Source of the DNA: an uncultured Bacteroidales bacterium
GTDB taxonomy: Bacteria > Bacteroidota > Bacteroidia > Bacteroidales > P3
DNA length: 62,407 bases
Direction: 5' to 3'
NCBI GenBank assembly: GCA_900316235.1
Contig: ONCC01000009.1
Location: forward strand, 1-62,407
Shown here: positions 8,562-17,610 of the stretch, piece by piece
How the letters are laid out: each line of letters starts with the position of its first letter
Position numbering within the stretch: the first letter of the stretch is position 1
The notes under the pieces: model-generated
What the model saw: only the letters and a program-made list of their open reading frames with translations
What the model was told of the DNA's origin: nothing
Databases searched by the model: none
Program-made: the position numbers and the translations under genes

Positions 8562-10217
8562 TTACAACTGCTTGATTACTATATCACCGTCGTACCAGCT
8601 CTTGATGTGATTGTAGAGGGCCTCGGCCTTGGTGCGGGTCGGAGCACTGCCCATCGAAACATAGTACATATCATTCTTCTCAATGATATAGGCGTCACAG
8701 CCCTGCTCATGCAGACGAGCTGTCATCCTAGAAGCTGTTTGCTTATTAAGGTAGAAGCCGGCGATGATGTCAAAACCCTGCTTACTGTTCTTCTCAACAT
8801 AGACACTCTGCGGAGCATCCTTGTTGTCTTGAACATTCTTCTTGTCCACGATAGCACGCTCGGTTTCCTTCACCTGCTGCACCTCGGCGGCGGTGCGCTG
8901 AGTCCCGGTAGGTTCGATACCCAACTCGTCAATCACCTGACTCAAAATACCGTCAAGAAGAGCGGCATTCATCAACTCCCCTTGGACAATATGGCATGCT
9001 GCGTTGGCATAGCTCCGTTTCAGCCACGGTTCGGCATGGTTGTAGATATAGTCTTCGTAAGGAATAAAGCGCTGCACAGCAAAACGGGGACCGAGCAACT
9101 GTCCCATCCGCTCTTCGACATACTGGCGTACACGGTCAATCATCGGTACTTTAGCCAGACTATAGTTATGCGATACCAGGAAGTTGTTGATATACTCCGT
9201 CATGTTGGAGCAAACCATGTCGCAGTTGCGTCCAATCTCGCGGTCGCTATATTCAATCAGGTCGGGATTGAACGTCAATTCATTGACGGCAGGGACATCG
9301 AGGTGCTTCACCATTGCGGTAGTCTCAACAGGGGTTGCAGGAGCCTCTGGCTTAGTGTTGTAATACTGGGTATAATAGTAGTAGCCGCCAGCAGCCAAAG
9401 CCACCAGTAACAACAGAAGCAGTATCCAGAGAAGCCCACGGCGTTTTTTCTTCTTGGGCTCAGTAGGGGCGGGCACGGATTCAATCTCCTTCACAACCTT
9501 ATTCCATTCATCCTTGACAGAAGTCTCTTCAGTCTTGGGCTCAAGAGCAGGTTCGGGTTCTGACTTGGGCTCGGAAATAGGCTCGGGTTCAGGTTCAGGA
9601 ACAGGTTCAGGGACTGGTTCAGGGACTGGTTCAGGGACAGGTTCGGGTTCAGACTCGGGCTCGGGTTCAGGTTCGGGCACAGGTTCAGGCTCAGGCTCGG
9701 GTTCAGGAGCGGGTTCAGGAGCGGGAGCAGGGATTGCTTCAGGGGCAGGAGCGGGAGCAGATTCTTCCTCGAACTGTGCAAAGGGATCTTCACTGTCGCT
9801 GTGGTCATAGGTTTTCACCTCCTCGAGCGGAGCCTCTCCGCCGTTGCCAGCCTCGATAACAACGCCTTCAGCCATCTCGAATCCATAGTTGGCGCCACTC
9901 TTTTTGATACTACCCAAATTCTCCAGACGATGCTCGCCGGTAGCATTCAGCTTGTCCTTGAGGGCATCGAGGTAGTTGCGCCACATCTGGCGAGCCACAT
10001 CGTCGCTCACACATTCGCGCTGAGCGATAATTTTGACTATACTGTCGTCACCGCTGGTAGACTCTCTATACACGATACGGCGGGTGGCAGGATAATAGAT
10101 GCGCGTCGCCGGATCGTAGTGGGGCGCCTGCTCCACGCTGTCAAACGTTCCGATTTCGGGCAGTTCCACTTTCTGTCCACTCTGCAACAATTCAACGATT
10201 AAACTGGTTATATTCAT
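8562..10217 (-). CDS. HU-like N-terminal domain plus SPOR-domain membrane protein
   Basis: 551 residues. Residues 1-120 form a pair of HU/CCDC81-type DNA-binding-like domains ([35 protein letters not shown]). A Pro-Glu repeat follows (about 155-235), then a membrane helix at about 259-281 ([20 protein letters not shown]). The last 75 residues are a SPOR domain ([20 protein letters not shown]), which in other proteins binds denuded glycan strands at the septum. The cytoplasmic HU-like part and periplasmic SPOR part suggest a link between DNA or nucleoid and division-site cell wall, as proposed for this Bacteroidota architecture. Start chosen at the first ATG, eight bases after the kdsB stop. 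Confidence 0.85.
   Translation of the reverse strand: MNITSLIVELLQSGQKVELPEIGTFDSVEQAPHYDPATRIYYPATRRIVYRESTSGDDSIVKIIAQRECVSDDVARQMWRNYLDALKDKLNATGEHRLENLGSIKKSGANYGFEMAEGVVIEAGNGGEAPLEEVKTYDHSDSEDPFAQFEEESAPAPAPEAIPAPAPEPAPEPEPEPEPVPEPEPEPESEPEPVPEPVPEPVPEPVPEPEPEPISEPKSEPEPALEPKTEETSVKDEWNKVVKEIESVPAPTEPKKKKRRGLLWILLLLLLVALAAGGYYYYTQYYNTKPEAPATPVETTAMVKHLDVPAVNELTFNPDLIEYSDREIGRNCDMVCSNMTEYINNFLVSHNYSLAKVPMIDRVRQYVEERMGQLLGPRFAVQRFIPYEDYIYNHAEPWLKRSYANAACHIVQGELMNAALLDGILSQVIDELGIEPTGTQRTAAEVQQVKETERAIVDKKNVQDNKDAPQSVYVEKNSKQGFDIIAGFYLNKQTASRMTARLHEQGCDAYIIEKNDMYYVSMGSAPTRTKAEALYNHIKSWYDGDIVIKQL
9545..9765 (-). repeat. In-frame Pro-Glu coding repeat
   Basis: Short degenerate units of 6 to 12 nt (GGTTCA/GGCTCG-type on the plus strand) encode a Glu-Pro, Glu-Pro-Val-Pro and Glu-Pro-Ala-Pro run of about 75 residues. 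It is a typical rigid spacer in TonB-like and cell-wall proteins. Repeat number is likely variable between strains. Confidence 0.85.
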
Positions 10218-10224
10218 AATGTTA

Positions 10225-10998
10225 CTATTTTTTTTCGTTCATTCTTCTCAGTTCACTCTCGGCAGTTTCAAGATCCTCCGGAGTGTCGATACCGATGTTG
10301 GCCACCGCCGTCTCGCGCACGGCGATACTGTAGCCCGCCTCGAGCCAGCGAAGCTGCTCCAGCTTCTCGCTGCATTCCAGCCCGCTCTGTGGCAGGCGGC
10401 ATACCTCGGCGAGCGTGGTACTACGGAAGGCGTAGATGCCCACATGCTTGAAATAGCGGCCCTCACGGAGCCATTCCTTCTCCTCCACCCCGCGGCGGTA
10501 GGGAATCGGCTGGCGACTGAAATAAAGGGCTTTGCCATTCGTGGCCGTCACCACCTTCACATTGTTGGGGGAGAAAAGCTCCCCACTCTCTTGAATGGGG
10601 GTCTTGAGCGTGGCGATATCGACAGCAGGGTCCTCGAAGCAGGAAACCAGTGCCTGCAACTGCTCGGGCTTCACGAAAGGCTCGTCACCCTGCAGGTTAA
10701 CAACCACATCATACCTACGTCCCTGCTGTCCAAGAGTTTCCATCACCTCACCACAGCGGTCGGTACCGCTGCGATGCTCGGAGGAGGTCATCATCACGCT
10801 GCCCTGGCCGAAAGCCTGCTCCATGTGAGCAAAAATGCGCTCGTCATCGGTAGCCACCACAGCGGCCTCGATGCCGGGGGTCCCGGCGGCCACGCGGTAG
10901 GCATAGTCGATGATGGGTCGTCCGCCCAGCAGAGCCAGCGGCTTGCCGGGGAAACGCGTCGAGGCGTAGCGTGCAGGTATGACGGCTAGAACCTTCAT
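10225..10998 (-). CDS. kdsB: 3-deoxy-manno-octulosonate cytidylyltransferase
   Basis: 257 residues of the nucleotidyltransferase GT-A-like fold. The N-terminal [21 protein letters not shown] is diagnostic, with [19 protein letters not shown] and later [10 protein letters not shown]. It activates Kdo with CTP for lipopolysaccharide inner-core synthesis, in line with lpxA and lpxC elsewhere in the window. The start overlaps the dNK stop by four bases (ATGA), so the two are translationally coupled. Confidence 0.96.
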   Translation of the reverse strand: MKVLAVIPARYASTRFPGKPLALLGGRPIIDYAYRVAAGTPGIEAAVVATDDERIFAHMEQAFGQGSVMMTSSEHRSGTDRCGEVMETLGQQGRRYDVVVNLQGDEPFVKPEQLQALVSCFEDPAVDIATLKTPIQESGELFSPNNVKVVTATNGKALYFSRQPIPYRRGVEEKEWLREGRYFKHVGIYAFRSTTLAEVCRLPQSGLECSEKLEQLRWLEAGYSIAVRETAVANIGIDTPEDLETAESELRRMNEKK

Positions 10999-11612
10999 TG
11001 CTGGAAAAGGCTATTGAATTCAGCGTCAATCTTGTTGATTATCCATCCCAAATCCTCGCGACTCTCCACGAAGTCGTGCTCGTCGGTGTCCACCACCAGC
11101 ATCTTGCCCTCGTAGTCCGCAGCCCAGGTCTCGTAGCGGTTGTTAAGATTGGTCAGGTAATCCAGTCGGATGCTGCTCTCGTACTCGCGTCCACGCTTCT
11201 GGATATGCCGGATGAGTGTCGGCACATCGCCGCGGACATAGATGAGCAGATCGGGTTTCGGAAGCAGCGAATAGGTCATCTCGAAAAGCTTGGTGTAGGT
11301 GTTCAGGTCACGTGTGGTCATCAGACCCATGCTCTGAAGATTGGGGGCGAAAATACATGCATCGTCATAGAGCGAACGGTCTCGGACGAAACTCTCGCCC
11401 GCAGCCTGCAGCTCGGCCAGCTGTTTCGTGTTCGCATATAGCGAATGGACCATCATATTGAACGACCAGCGCCGCATGTCCTCATAGAAACTGTTGAGGT
11501 AGGGGTTTTCCTCCGTCGGACCATACACCGCACGGTAGCCATAGTGTTTCGACAATAGCTTGGTGAGTTCTGTCTTGCCAGCTCCAATATTTCCCGAGAT
11601 TGCTATCTGCAT
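10995..11612 (-). CDS. Deoxynucleoside kinase (dNK/deoxyadenosine kinase family)
   Basis: 205 residues. The P-loop is GNIGAGKT at residues 6-13. DRSLYDDACIFA (the DRS motif) and YVRGDVPTLIRHIQKRGREYE (LID-like Arg region) are typical of the dNK/dCK family rather than thymidylate kinase. It phosphorylates salvaged deoxynucleosides with ATP; which one is not clear from sequence. First gene of the long minus-strand operon, preceded by a -7 element at 11695-11702 and a dispersed palindromic array. Confidence 0.92.
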   Translation of the reverse strand: MQIAISGNIGAGKTELTKLLSKHYGYRAVYGPTEENPYLNSFYEDMRRWSFNMMVHSLYANTKQLAELQAAGESFVRDRSLYDDACIFAPNLQSMGLMTTRDLNTYTKLFEMTYSLLPKPDLLIYVRGDVPTLIRHIQKRGREYESSIRLDYLTNLNNRYETWAADYEGKMLVVDTDEHDFVESREDLGWIINKIDAEFNSLFQQ

Positions 11613-11694
11613 ACTATTTTTTTAGTGCCATATAATCCCTTTTTTATTTGATTCAGAATTATATGACAACATTAAACCATAACCTTTAAGGTTG

Positions 11695-11702
11695 CAAATA
11701 TA
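11695..11702 (-). promoter_or_regulatory. -7 element before the dNK operon
   Basis: TATATTTG on the minus strand, matching TAnnTTTG, about 83 bp before the dNK start codon. Confidence 0.55.
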
Positions 11703-11758
11703 CGCATTTTTTTAATATAAGTGGAAAAATAATTTCCTCTCACCGACCTGTCATCCCC

Positions 11759-11816
11759 CTATCAACACCTACCGTGGTAGGAGTTGGTTAGGAGTTGGTA
11801 GGGAGTTGATAGGTGG
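11759..11816. repeat. Dispersed palindromic array, copy A
   Basis: The core CCTACC-GT-GGTAGG (11768-11781) is flanked to the right by three units of GAGTTGG(T/A)TAGG type at about 11-nt spacing and to the left by one unit. It lies between divergent promoters. Four more copies occur in the window. Confidence 0.85.
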
Positions 11817-11943
11817 TTATCAGCCAGTTAGCATTAAGTGTCTATGAGGTGCTTTGCCGGTTGTTTTTTAACAGATTTTAAGTTAAAATCGGTACATCAA
11901 AATTGCTATTTTAACATTATTTGCGGGTGTGAAAATAATTGTG

Positions 11944-11951
11944 TATCTTTG
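11944..11951 (+). promoter_or_regulatory. -7 element before nadC
   Basis: TATCTTTG, matching TAnnTTTG, 66 bp before the nadC ATG. Confidence 0.7.
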
Positions 11952-12016
11952 CATTTTTGAAGACCGGCATGCCGGGACTTCGAAAGTTATTATAAATATC
12001 ATTCAACCACACAATT

Positions 12017-12862
12017 ATGACGAACATTGACAATCTGGACACCCTCATCAAAATGGCCCTGCGCGAGGATATCGGCGACGGCGACCACTCCACCCTCGCC
12101 TGCATCCCCCCAACTGCCACCGGCACAGCCAAAATGGTGGCCAAAGCGGACGGCATCCTCTGCGGCGCCGAAGTGGGTGAACGGGTTTTCACGCTCGTCG
12201 ACAGCAATCTGAAAGTCAACCTCCTGAAGCACGACGGCGACGCCATCGTGAAGGGCGACATTGTGATGACCGTCGAAGGGCCTTCGGGCTCCATCCTCAC
12301 CGCCGAGCGCACCGCCCTCAACTTCATGCAGCGCCTCTCGGGCATAGCCACCGAGACCCACCGCATGGTGCAAATGCTCAACGGATTGCACACCCAGCTC
12401 CTCGACACCCGCAAGACGACGCCCAACATGCGCCTGCTTGAGAAATACGCCGTCAAATGTGGCGGCGGTACCAACCACCGCATCGGCCTCTACGACATGG
12501 TGATGCTCAAGGACAACCACATCGACTTCGCCGGCGGCATCGAGGCGGCCATCGACCGCACCCGCGACTACCTGAAAGCCAACAACAAAGACCTGCGCAT
12601 CGAGATTGAGGTGCGCAACCTCGACGAGTTGCAGCGCGTCCTCGACCATGGCGGAGTGGACCGCATCATGCTCGACAATTTCGACACCAAGACACTTGCC
12701 GAAGCTGTCCGTCGCATCGACGGCAAATATGAAACCGAAGCTTCGGGCGGCATCACCGACGAAACCCTCCGCGCCTATGCCGAGACGGGTGTCGACTTCA
12801 TCTCGGTAGGCGCGCTCACCCACCACATCAAAAGTCTCGACCTCTCACTTGTAAAGAAATGA
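12017..12862 (+). CDS. nadC: Nicotinate-nucleotide pyrophosphorylase (quinolinate phosphoribosyltransferase)
   Basis: 281 residues. Family motifs are ALREDIGDGDHST at the start, ERTALNFMQRLSGIAT, LDTRKTTPNMRLLEKYAVKCGGGTNHR and IEIEVRNLDEL followed by IMLDNF. It converts quinolinate and PRPP to nicotinate mononucleotide in de novo NAD synthesis. nadA and nadB are not in this window. Its stop overlaps the next gene's start by four bases (ATGA). Confidence 0.96.
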   Translation: MTNIDNLDTLIKMALREDIGDGDHSTLACIPPTATGTAKMVAKADGILCGAEVGERVFTLVDSNLKVNLLKHDGDAIVKGDIVMTVEGPSGSILTAERTALNFMQRLSGIATETHRMVQMLNGLHTQLLDTRKTTPNMRLLEKYAVKCGGGTNHRIGLYDMVMLKDNHIDFAGGIEAAIDRTRDYLKANNKDLRIEIEVRNLDELQRVLDHGGVDRIMLDNFDTKTLAEAVRRIDGKYETEASGGITDETLRAYAETGVDFISVGALTHHIKSLDLSLVKK

Positions 12863-13923
12863 GCCAACTGAAGGTCTGGTTACGCATGCTCCGCATGAAG
12901 AGCAAGCAATGGGGACGCCACTTGCTGTACAAACGGCCGGTGCGCCTGCTGCTTTACTATGCCTACAACGTATCGCTCCCGGGAGGAAAGAAAGTTCCCA
13001 TCTATCACGTGTTGAGCTACTTCTTTGTCTCCTCCTTCGGCGGCGGCGGCATCATCACCCAGCACGCCAAAGCGCTGGCATACTCTTTCCTGGCGGCTAT
13101 GCCTCCGTTGCTGATTTTCTTCTTCTCGCTCGTCGCCTACTTCCCCGTCGACGGCCTTCAGGACGAACTGCTGGCCAACCTCGACGGCTTCCTTCCCGGA
13201 AAAATCATGGGGCCCATCTCCGACACCATCAACGACATCATGGGTCACAAGCACTCCACCCTCCTCTCCATCGGCTTCATCACCTCCATCATCCTGGCGG
13301 CCAACGGCATGAACGGCTTCATCCTCTCGCTCAACTTCGCCGACCGAAGCATCGAGCGGCGCCCCTTCTTCCGCCGTTTCCTCATCTGCATCGCCCTGGT
13401 GTTCATCATGTATTTCCTTGTGGTGCTGGTGCTCTGCCTCCTCATCGGCCACAAACAGCTGCTGCACCTCATCTTCAGCCAGGGATGGCTCTCCGACACC
13501 AAAGCCAACACACTGATGTTCAATATCGGACGTTGGGTACTCCTCTCGCTGGCGACACTCACGGCCATCTCCATCATATACTATTGGGCGCCAGTGAAGA
13601 AACAGCGCGTGGGCTTCTTCTCGCCCGGTTCCGTGCTGTCCACCGGCATGTTCTTCGTCCTCACATGGGGTTTCAGCGTGTATATCAACAACTTCAGCCG
13701 CTACAACCTGCTCTACGGCTCCATCGGCACCCTGCTGCTCCTCATGCTCTGGGTATACTTCAGCTGCATCGTCCTGCTGGTGGGCTACGAGCTGAATATC
13801 AGCATCTACAACGGCAGCCTGCTGGTCAAGAACCGCGCCGCCAAACGCGAACTGAAAGAAAGAATACAAATTTTCAAAGATGATAATACAAAAGAATCAC
13901 GGAAAGGTGGTGCCAAACGATAG
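12859..13923 (+). CDS. YihY/BrkB-family membrane protein
   Basis: 354 residues, about six membrane helices. The family hallmark region is present (HAKALAYSFLAAMPPLLIFFFSLVAYF, then NGMNGFILSLNFAD and YGSIGTLLLLMLWVYFSCIVLLVGYELN). Formerly named ribonuclease BN; the nuclease claim was later assigned to another protein, and the role of YihY is unknown, perhaps transport. The tail is basic and cytoplasmic. Starts inside the nadC stop and overlaps the following gene's first possible start by 44 bp. Confidence 0.9.
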   Translation: MSQLKVWLRMLRMKSKQWGRHLLYKRPVRLLLYYAYNVSLPGGKKVPIYHVLSYFFVSSFGGGGIITQHAKALAYSFLAAMPPLLIFFFSLVAYFPVDGLQDELLANLDGFLPGKIMGPISDTINDIMGHKHSTLLSIGFITSIILAANGMNGFILSLNFADRSIERRPFFRRFLICIALVFIMYFLVVLVLCLLIGHKQLLHLIFSQGWLSDTKANTLMFNIGRWVLLSLATLTAISIIYYWAPVKKQRVGFFSPGSVLSTGMFFVLTWGFSVYINNFSRYNLLYGSIGTLLLLMLWVYFSCIVLLVGYELNISIYNGSLLVKNRAAKRELKERIQIFKDDNTKESRKGGAKR

Positions 13924-15127
13924 CACCCCGAAGGAAACATTCAAGATGGTGGCCAAGACAATGGTCAACCTCGAAGAGGTGCTCGCCGATGAGCTGCGCC
14001 AGCTGGGCGCCCTCAACGTCACCCCCATCACGCGCGCCGTCGAGTTCGAAGGCGACATGCGCCTGCTCTACCGTGCCAACTACTGCTGCCGCACGGCACT
14101 GGCCATCCTGAAACCTTTCGCCGAGTTCGACGCCAACGACGAGCAGGAGCTCTACGACCAGGTGTACAAAATCCGCTGGGAGAAGATTCTGGATGTCGAC
14201 TGCACATTCATGATTGACAGTACTACCAGCGGCGAGGTGTTCACGCACAGCTACTATGCGGCTCTCAAGACCAAGGACGCCATCGTCGACCGTTTCCGCC
14301 GTAACTTTGGAAAACGGCCCTCTATCGATACCGAACAACCTGATTACAAGTTCAATCTCCATATCCGCGACAACCACGTCACCCTCCTCATGAACTCCAG
14401 CGGCGACTCGCTCCACAAGCGCGGCTACCGCCAGGGCGTGGGCGTGGCCCCCATCAACGAGGTCCTCGCCGCCGGCCTCCTCAAACTCGCCGGATGGGAT
14501 AACGCAATCACGCAATCACACGATAACGCAATCAATTTCTACGACCCCATGTGCGGTAGCGGCACAATGTTGATTGAGGCCGCCATGATGGCCAACAACA
14601 TCCCCGCACAGTACTACCGAAACCGTTTCGGTTTCATGCGCTGGAAAGAGTTCAACCTCGGCGAGTGGAAGAGCGTCAAGAACGAGGAAGACCGCAAGAT
14701 TGGTGCCTTCGACTTCGAGGGCGAGATCTGGGGCAACGACATCGACGAAACCGTCATCGCACAATGCGAGAAGAACCTCGAATACACCAAGTTGCACAAA
14801 GACGTGATGCTCCACATCGGCGATTTTGCCGACCAGGAGCCGCCCGAGGGCAAGACCCTCATCGTCACCAACCCGCCCTACGGCGAGCGCATCAAGGTCG
14901 AGGACCTCAACGCAATGTACGAGAAGCTCGGCGACACCTTCAAGCAGAAGTACGGCAAGGATTGCGACGTGTGGCTCATCACCTCCGACTTCGAAGCCAT
15001 GAAGCACATCGGCCTGCATCCCTCCGCCAAAATCCCCGTGCAGAACGGAAGCCTTGACTGCCGCTTCCTCCACTTCGAACTCTACGAAGGCAGCAAGAAA
15101 GTCAAGAATCAGCAGGATGCTGAGTAG
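13880..15127 (+). CDS. THUMP-domain 23S rRNA (guanine-N2)-methyltransferase, RlmL/YpsC type
   Basis: 415 residues. N-terminal ferredoxin-like and THUMP domain (MVAKTMVNLEEVLADELRQL; SLHKRGYRQGVGVAPINE), then a Rossmann methyltransferase with motif I DPMCGSGTMLIEAA and catalytic motif IV TNPPYGERI. It matches the N-terminal half of RlmL (m2G2445). Directly before motif I sits an extra peptide (NAITQSHDNAI) encoded by an 8-nt tandem array. Two starts are possible: the ATG at 13880 overlaps brkB by 44 bp, and the ATG at 13946 does not but would lose a few residues that relatives usually keep. I kept the longer form. Confidence 0.9.
   Translation: MIIQKNHGKVVPNDSTPKETFKMVAKTMVNLEEVLADELRQLGALNVTPITRAVEFEGDMRLLYRANYCCRTALAILKPFAEFDANDEQELYDQVYKIRWEKILDVDCTFMIDSTTSGEVFTHSYYAALKTKDAIVDRFRRNFGKRPSIDTEQPDYKFNLHIRDNHVTLLMNSSGDSLHKRGYRQGVGVAPINEVLAAGLLKLAGWDNAITQSHDNAINFYDPMCGSGTMLIEAAMMANNIPAQYYRNRFGFMRWKEFNLGEWKSVKNEEDRKIGAFDFEGEIWGNDIDETVIAQCEKNLEYTKLHKDVMLHIGDFADQEPPEGKTLIVTNPPYGERIKVEDLNAMYEKLGDTFKQKYGKDCDVWLITSDFEAMKHIGLHPSAKIPVQNGSLDCRFLHFELYEGSKKVKNQQDAE
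14502..14533 (+). repeat. In-frame 8-nt array in the RNA methyltransferase gene
   Basis: Four 8-nt units: ACGCAATC, ACGCAATC, ACACGATA, ACGCAATC. They code for part of NAITQSHDNAI just before SAM motif I, where relatives have a shorter loop. As 32 nt is not a multiple of three, the flanking bases must have been adjusted to keep the frame. Confidence 0.75.
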
Positions 15128-15854
15128 CGAAGAGGTGAAACACATAGCCCTCCAAGTGGGCTTCGACGACTGCGGCATCGCCCGCGCCGAAGCCCTTACC
15201 GACGAGGAATACCCCCTGCGCGAGTGGCTACGCCGCGGCTGGCACGGCGACCTCGACTATATGGCTCGCAATGCCGACAAGCGCATGGATCCGCGCCTGC
15301 TCGTCCCGGGAGCCAAAAGCGTCATCTGCTGCGTATCGGCCTATCCCCCACCCGATAACATCGGAGGCACCGCCGCCTATGCCCGTACCCGTGAATATCA
15401 TAAAGACATCAAACAGATGCTTTTCTCCTTGCGTGAACGGCTGGGCATTGAAGGCAAATGTTGCTGCGACACCGTCCCCATCAGCGACAAGCACTGGGCC
15501 GCCCGCGCCGGCCTCGGCTGGATTGGCCGCCACACCCTCCTCGTCACCCCCCGCTGGGGCTCCTGGGTCAACCTCGGCGAGATTGTCACCACCGAAGAGT
15601 GCTCGGAATACTCCGATTACTCAGAAAATTCAGAAAACTCCGACTTCTGCACTAACTGCGGCCGCTGCGTCGCCGCCTGCCCCAACCACGCCATCGCCCC
15701 CGACGGCCCACCCATGCTCAACGTCACCCGCTGCACAGCCTACTACACCACCCACCATCAGCGCGAGCTACCCGCCGACATCAACACCCGCGGCTACACC
15801 ATGGGCTGCGACCTCTGCCAACTTGCCTGCCCCTTCAACCGAATCAAGTCTTGA
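15117..15854 (+). CDS. queG: Epoxyqueuosine reductase QueG, C-terminally short
   Basis: 245 residues. The cobalamin-binding N-terminal domain is recognisable (DDCGIARAEAL, DLDYMARNADKRMDPRLLVPGAKSVICC, SDKHWAARAGLGWIGRHTLL), then a two-cluster ferredoxin domain: CTNCGRCVAACP and CDLCQLACPFN, plus the single Cys in RCTAYYTT. It reduces epoxyqueuosine to queuosine in tRNA, the last step of that pathway. Typical QueG has about 310 residues; here the protein stops right after the second cluster and the gene runs 11 bp into a convergent gene. A 9-nt repeat array codes for SEYSDYSENSENSDF just before the first cluster. ATG at 15117 overlaps the preceding stop by 11 bp. Confidence 0.88.
   Translation: MLSSEEVKHIALQVGFDDCGIARAEALTDEEYPLREWLRRGWHGDLDYMARNADKRMDPRLLVPGAKSVICCVSAYPPPDNIGGTAAYARTREYHKDIKQMLFSLRERLGIEGKCCCDTVPISDKHWAARAGLGWIGRHTLLVTPRWGSWVNLGEIVTTEECSEYSDYSENSENSDFCTNCGRCVAACPNHAIAPDGPPMLNVTRCTAYYTTHHQRELPADINTRGYTMGCDLCQLACPFNRIKS
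15601..15645 (+). repeat. In-frame 9-nt array in queG
   Basis: Five 9-nt units of the type ACTC(A/C)GA(A/T)(A/T) encode Ser-Glu/Asp-Tyr/Asn/Phe triplets. They sit in the linker directly before the first iron-sulfur cluster motif. Confidence 0.8.
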
Positions 15855-16167
15855 GCCAGTCGAAAGATTTGTCCTTCCATGTGATGTCGGTCCGATTCTC
15901 GAGTCGGTAAGCCGACCTTTCGAAGGGTATCTCTCGGTAGGCACGGTCGAGATTGTGGAAACGAAGAAGATTGATTACCCAGAAAATGAGATACAGTAGG
16001 TAAAACGGGACGACCAACAGTACCGCCTGCTGCCATAGGTGTACCGTCTCGTGGCGTATGTCACGCTCCATCAATGCATCGCCATTATAGAAGACAAATG
16101 GGAACAGCGTGATAGCGTGGAATCCCTTCGGTGGAAAATGCGGTGTATGTATTATCATCGGCCGCAT
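15844..16167 (-). CDS. Small membrane protein with HExxH-like motif (Bacteroidota family)
   Basis: 107 residues. Sequence near residue 39 is RHETVHLWQQ, an HExxH-type motif, followed by one membrane helix (AVLLVVPFYLLYLIFWVINLL) and the conserved DRAYREIPFERSAY. This layout (His-Glu motif, helix, AYR..FE.EAY) recurs in small Bacteroidota proteins of unknown function and might bind zinc; the second Glu could be in FERSAY. Enzyme activity is not shown by sequence alone. Its 3' end overlaps queG by 11 bp in a convergent arrangement. Confidence 0.62.
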   Translation of the reverse strand: MRPMIIHTPHFPPKGFHAITLFPFVFYNGDALMERDIRHETVHLWQQAVLLVVPFYLLYLIFWVINLLRFHNLDRAYREIPFERSAYRLENRTDITWKDKSFDWLKT

Positions 16168-16169
16168 AG

Positions 16170-16661
16170 TCAGAGCAGTTTCAAAGCTATCGCAGCACAG
16201 GCTTCAGCGTCGGCTAAAGCGTGGTGGTGATTCTCCAAGCAGTAGCCGCAGGCCTCGCTGACGGTGTGCAGCTGGTGGTTGGGCAGATGCTTCAGCTTGC
16301 GGCGCGAGGCGCGGAGGGTGTCGTAGAACCGGTAGTCGGGCCAGTCCATCTGGTACACCTGCATCACCGCCCGCAGACATCCCTCGTCGAACATGGCGTT
16401 GTGCGCCACCAGAGGCAGTCCTTCGATGCGTGGTGCTATCTTCTCCCACACCCGCGGGAACACCTCGGCGTTGTCGGTGTCCTCCGACCCGAGGCCGTGC
16501 ACCCGTTGGCAGAACCAGGCATAGTAGTTCGGCTCCGGCTGTATGAGGCTGTAGAACGTGTCGACAATCTCGCCGCCGCGCACCACCACCACTCCCACAC
16601 TGCACACGCTGGAGCGGCACCCGTTGGCCGTCTCGAAATCTATCGCCGCAAAGTCTTTCAT
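16170..16661 (-). CDS. DEDDh 3'-5' exonuclease (DnaQ-like)
   Basis: 163 residues. Exo I is AAIDFETANG (Asp7, Glu9); Exo II is LVAHNAMFDEGCL; Exo III is HHALADAEACAAIAL with the DEDDh histidine. This compact form is the stand-alone DnaQ-like exonuclease found next to helicases or alone, used in proofreading or repair, rather than an RNase T. The start overlaps the WYL gene's stop by four bases. Confidence 0.9.
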   Translation of the reverse strand: MKDFAAIDFETANGCRSSVCSVGVVVVRGGEIVDTFYSLIQPEPNYYAWFCQRVHGLGSEDTDNAEVFPRVWEKIAPRIEGLPLVAHNAMFDEGCLRAVMQVYQMDWPDYRFYDTLRASRRKLKHLPNHQLHTVSEACGYCLENHHHALADAEACAAIALKLL

Positions 16662-17548
16662 TTGTATCTCTTTAGCATTGCCGTTATTTCCGTTTTCATC
16701 TCCTCGCGGAGGCTTTCGGGTTTCAGCACCTCGACGGTGCTGCCAAGGGAGAGGATCTTTTGTTTGAAGTCAAAGGTGGGGCGTACACGCAGCGAGAAGA
16801 TGGAATACTCCTCGGTGCGTTTCAGCTCGTGTTGACTGCTGTGCAGGGGCAACGAGCGCAGGTAGTTGGCCTGATAGGCGTTAACTTTCAATCGTATGGA
16901 CTCTACGGGTGAGTCATCCACAATGATGCCGTAGGCTCCTTCGAACATCCTCTTCAGGTCGAACTTCGGGTCGCGTTTGTAGGTCTCATCCTGCAGCTCC
17001 ACCTTCGTCATGCGGTCGAGGGCGAAGATACGGTATTCGCCGTCGCGACTGGCGATAAGATACCAGCGGCGCTCGAACATCTTGAGGGCATACGGCTGCA
17101 CGCCGCTGTAGCTGTAGGGCGACTCGCTCCAGTAGGGTTGATATGTGAAGTTAAGCGTGCGCAGCTCTTTCAACGCCTCAAGCAGCATCGGCAACATCCT
17201 GCTGTCCGTGGGCTCCACCAGGACATAATGCGCTGCCTCGCGGCTATCGGCGACGACGTGGTTCACCGCGATGGAGTCCATCATCCACTGGCGGAAATAC
17301 TCCCTGCCTCCATCGTCTGCCAGACGGTAACGGTACTGACCGCCATCTATATAGCACTCAATCTCGATGCCGAAAAGGTCCATAATCTCGCTGCGGTGAC
17401 GGTGGAAGGAGCGCCGTGCGAAAGCACCCTCCTCATGCAACTCTTCCGTAGCGTTCCAACGGTCGCCAATCTGCTCCAGCGTCAGGCCTTTGTCGCCTGC
17501 ACGCATCAGCGTCCCCACCAGCCAGGTATATTTCTTCAGGACGTTCAT
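16658..17548 (-). CDS. WYL-domain transcriptional regulator
   Basis: 296 residues. An N-terminal winged helix-turn-helix (LMRAGDKGLTLEQIGDRWN, then FHRHRSEIMDLFGI) and a WYL domain (LNFTYQPYWSESPYSYSGVQPYALKMFERRWYLIASRDGEYRIFALDRM) are visible, followed by the WCX C-terminal part. WYL domains bind ligands such as nucleic acid fragments and often sit in phage-defence or DNA-repair loci; the exonuclease next door fits that loosely. No operator was identified. First gene of this small operon. Confidence 0.9.
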   Translation of the reverse strand: MNVLKKYTWLVGTLMRAGDKGLTLEQIGDRWNATEELHEEGAFARRSFHRHRSEIMDLFGIEIECYIDGGQYRYRLADDGGREYFRQWMMDSIAVNHVVADSREAAHYVLVEPTDSRMLPMLLEALKELRTLNFTYQPYWSESPYSYSGVQPYALKMFERRWYLIASRDGEYRIFALDRMTKVELQDETYKRDPKFDLKRMFEGAYGIIVDDSPVESIRLKVNAYQANYLRSLPLHSSQHELKRTEEYSIFSLRVRPTFDFKQKILSLGSTVEVLKPESLREEMKTEITAMLKRYK

Positions 17549-17610
17549 ACGTTGTTCTTGTTAATAATGTTAATCAACATTTTTACCTTCCATAATATTA
17601 CGGCAAATGG

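Larger units (their letters stand above)
11613..12016. other. Divergent intergenic region dNK / nadC
   Basis: 404 bp of AT-rich DNA with no gene. It holds a minus-strand -7 element (11695-11702) for the dNK operon, a palindromic array (11759-11816), and a plus-strand -7 element (11944-11951) for nadC. I see no riboswitch or small-RNA signature. Confidence 0.7.

Noticed and set aside
11759..11816. CRISPR-like array
   Set aside because: Units are about 11 nt and palindromic, without spacers of 30 nt, and no cas genes occur.
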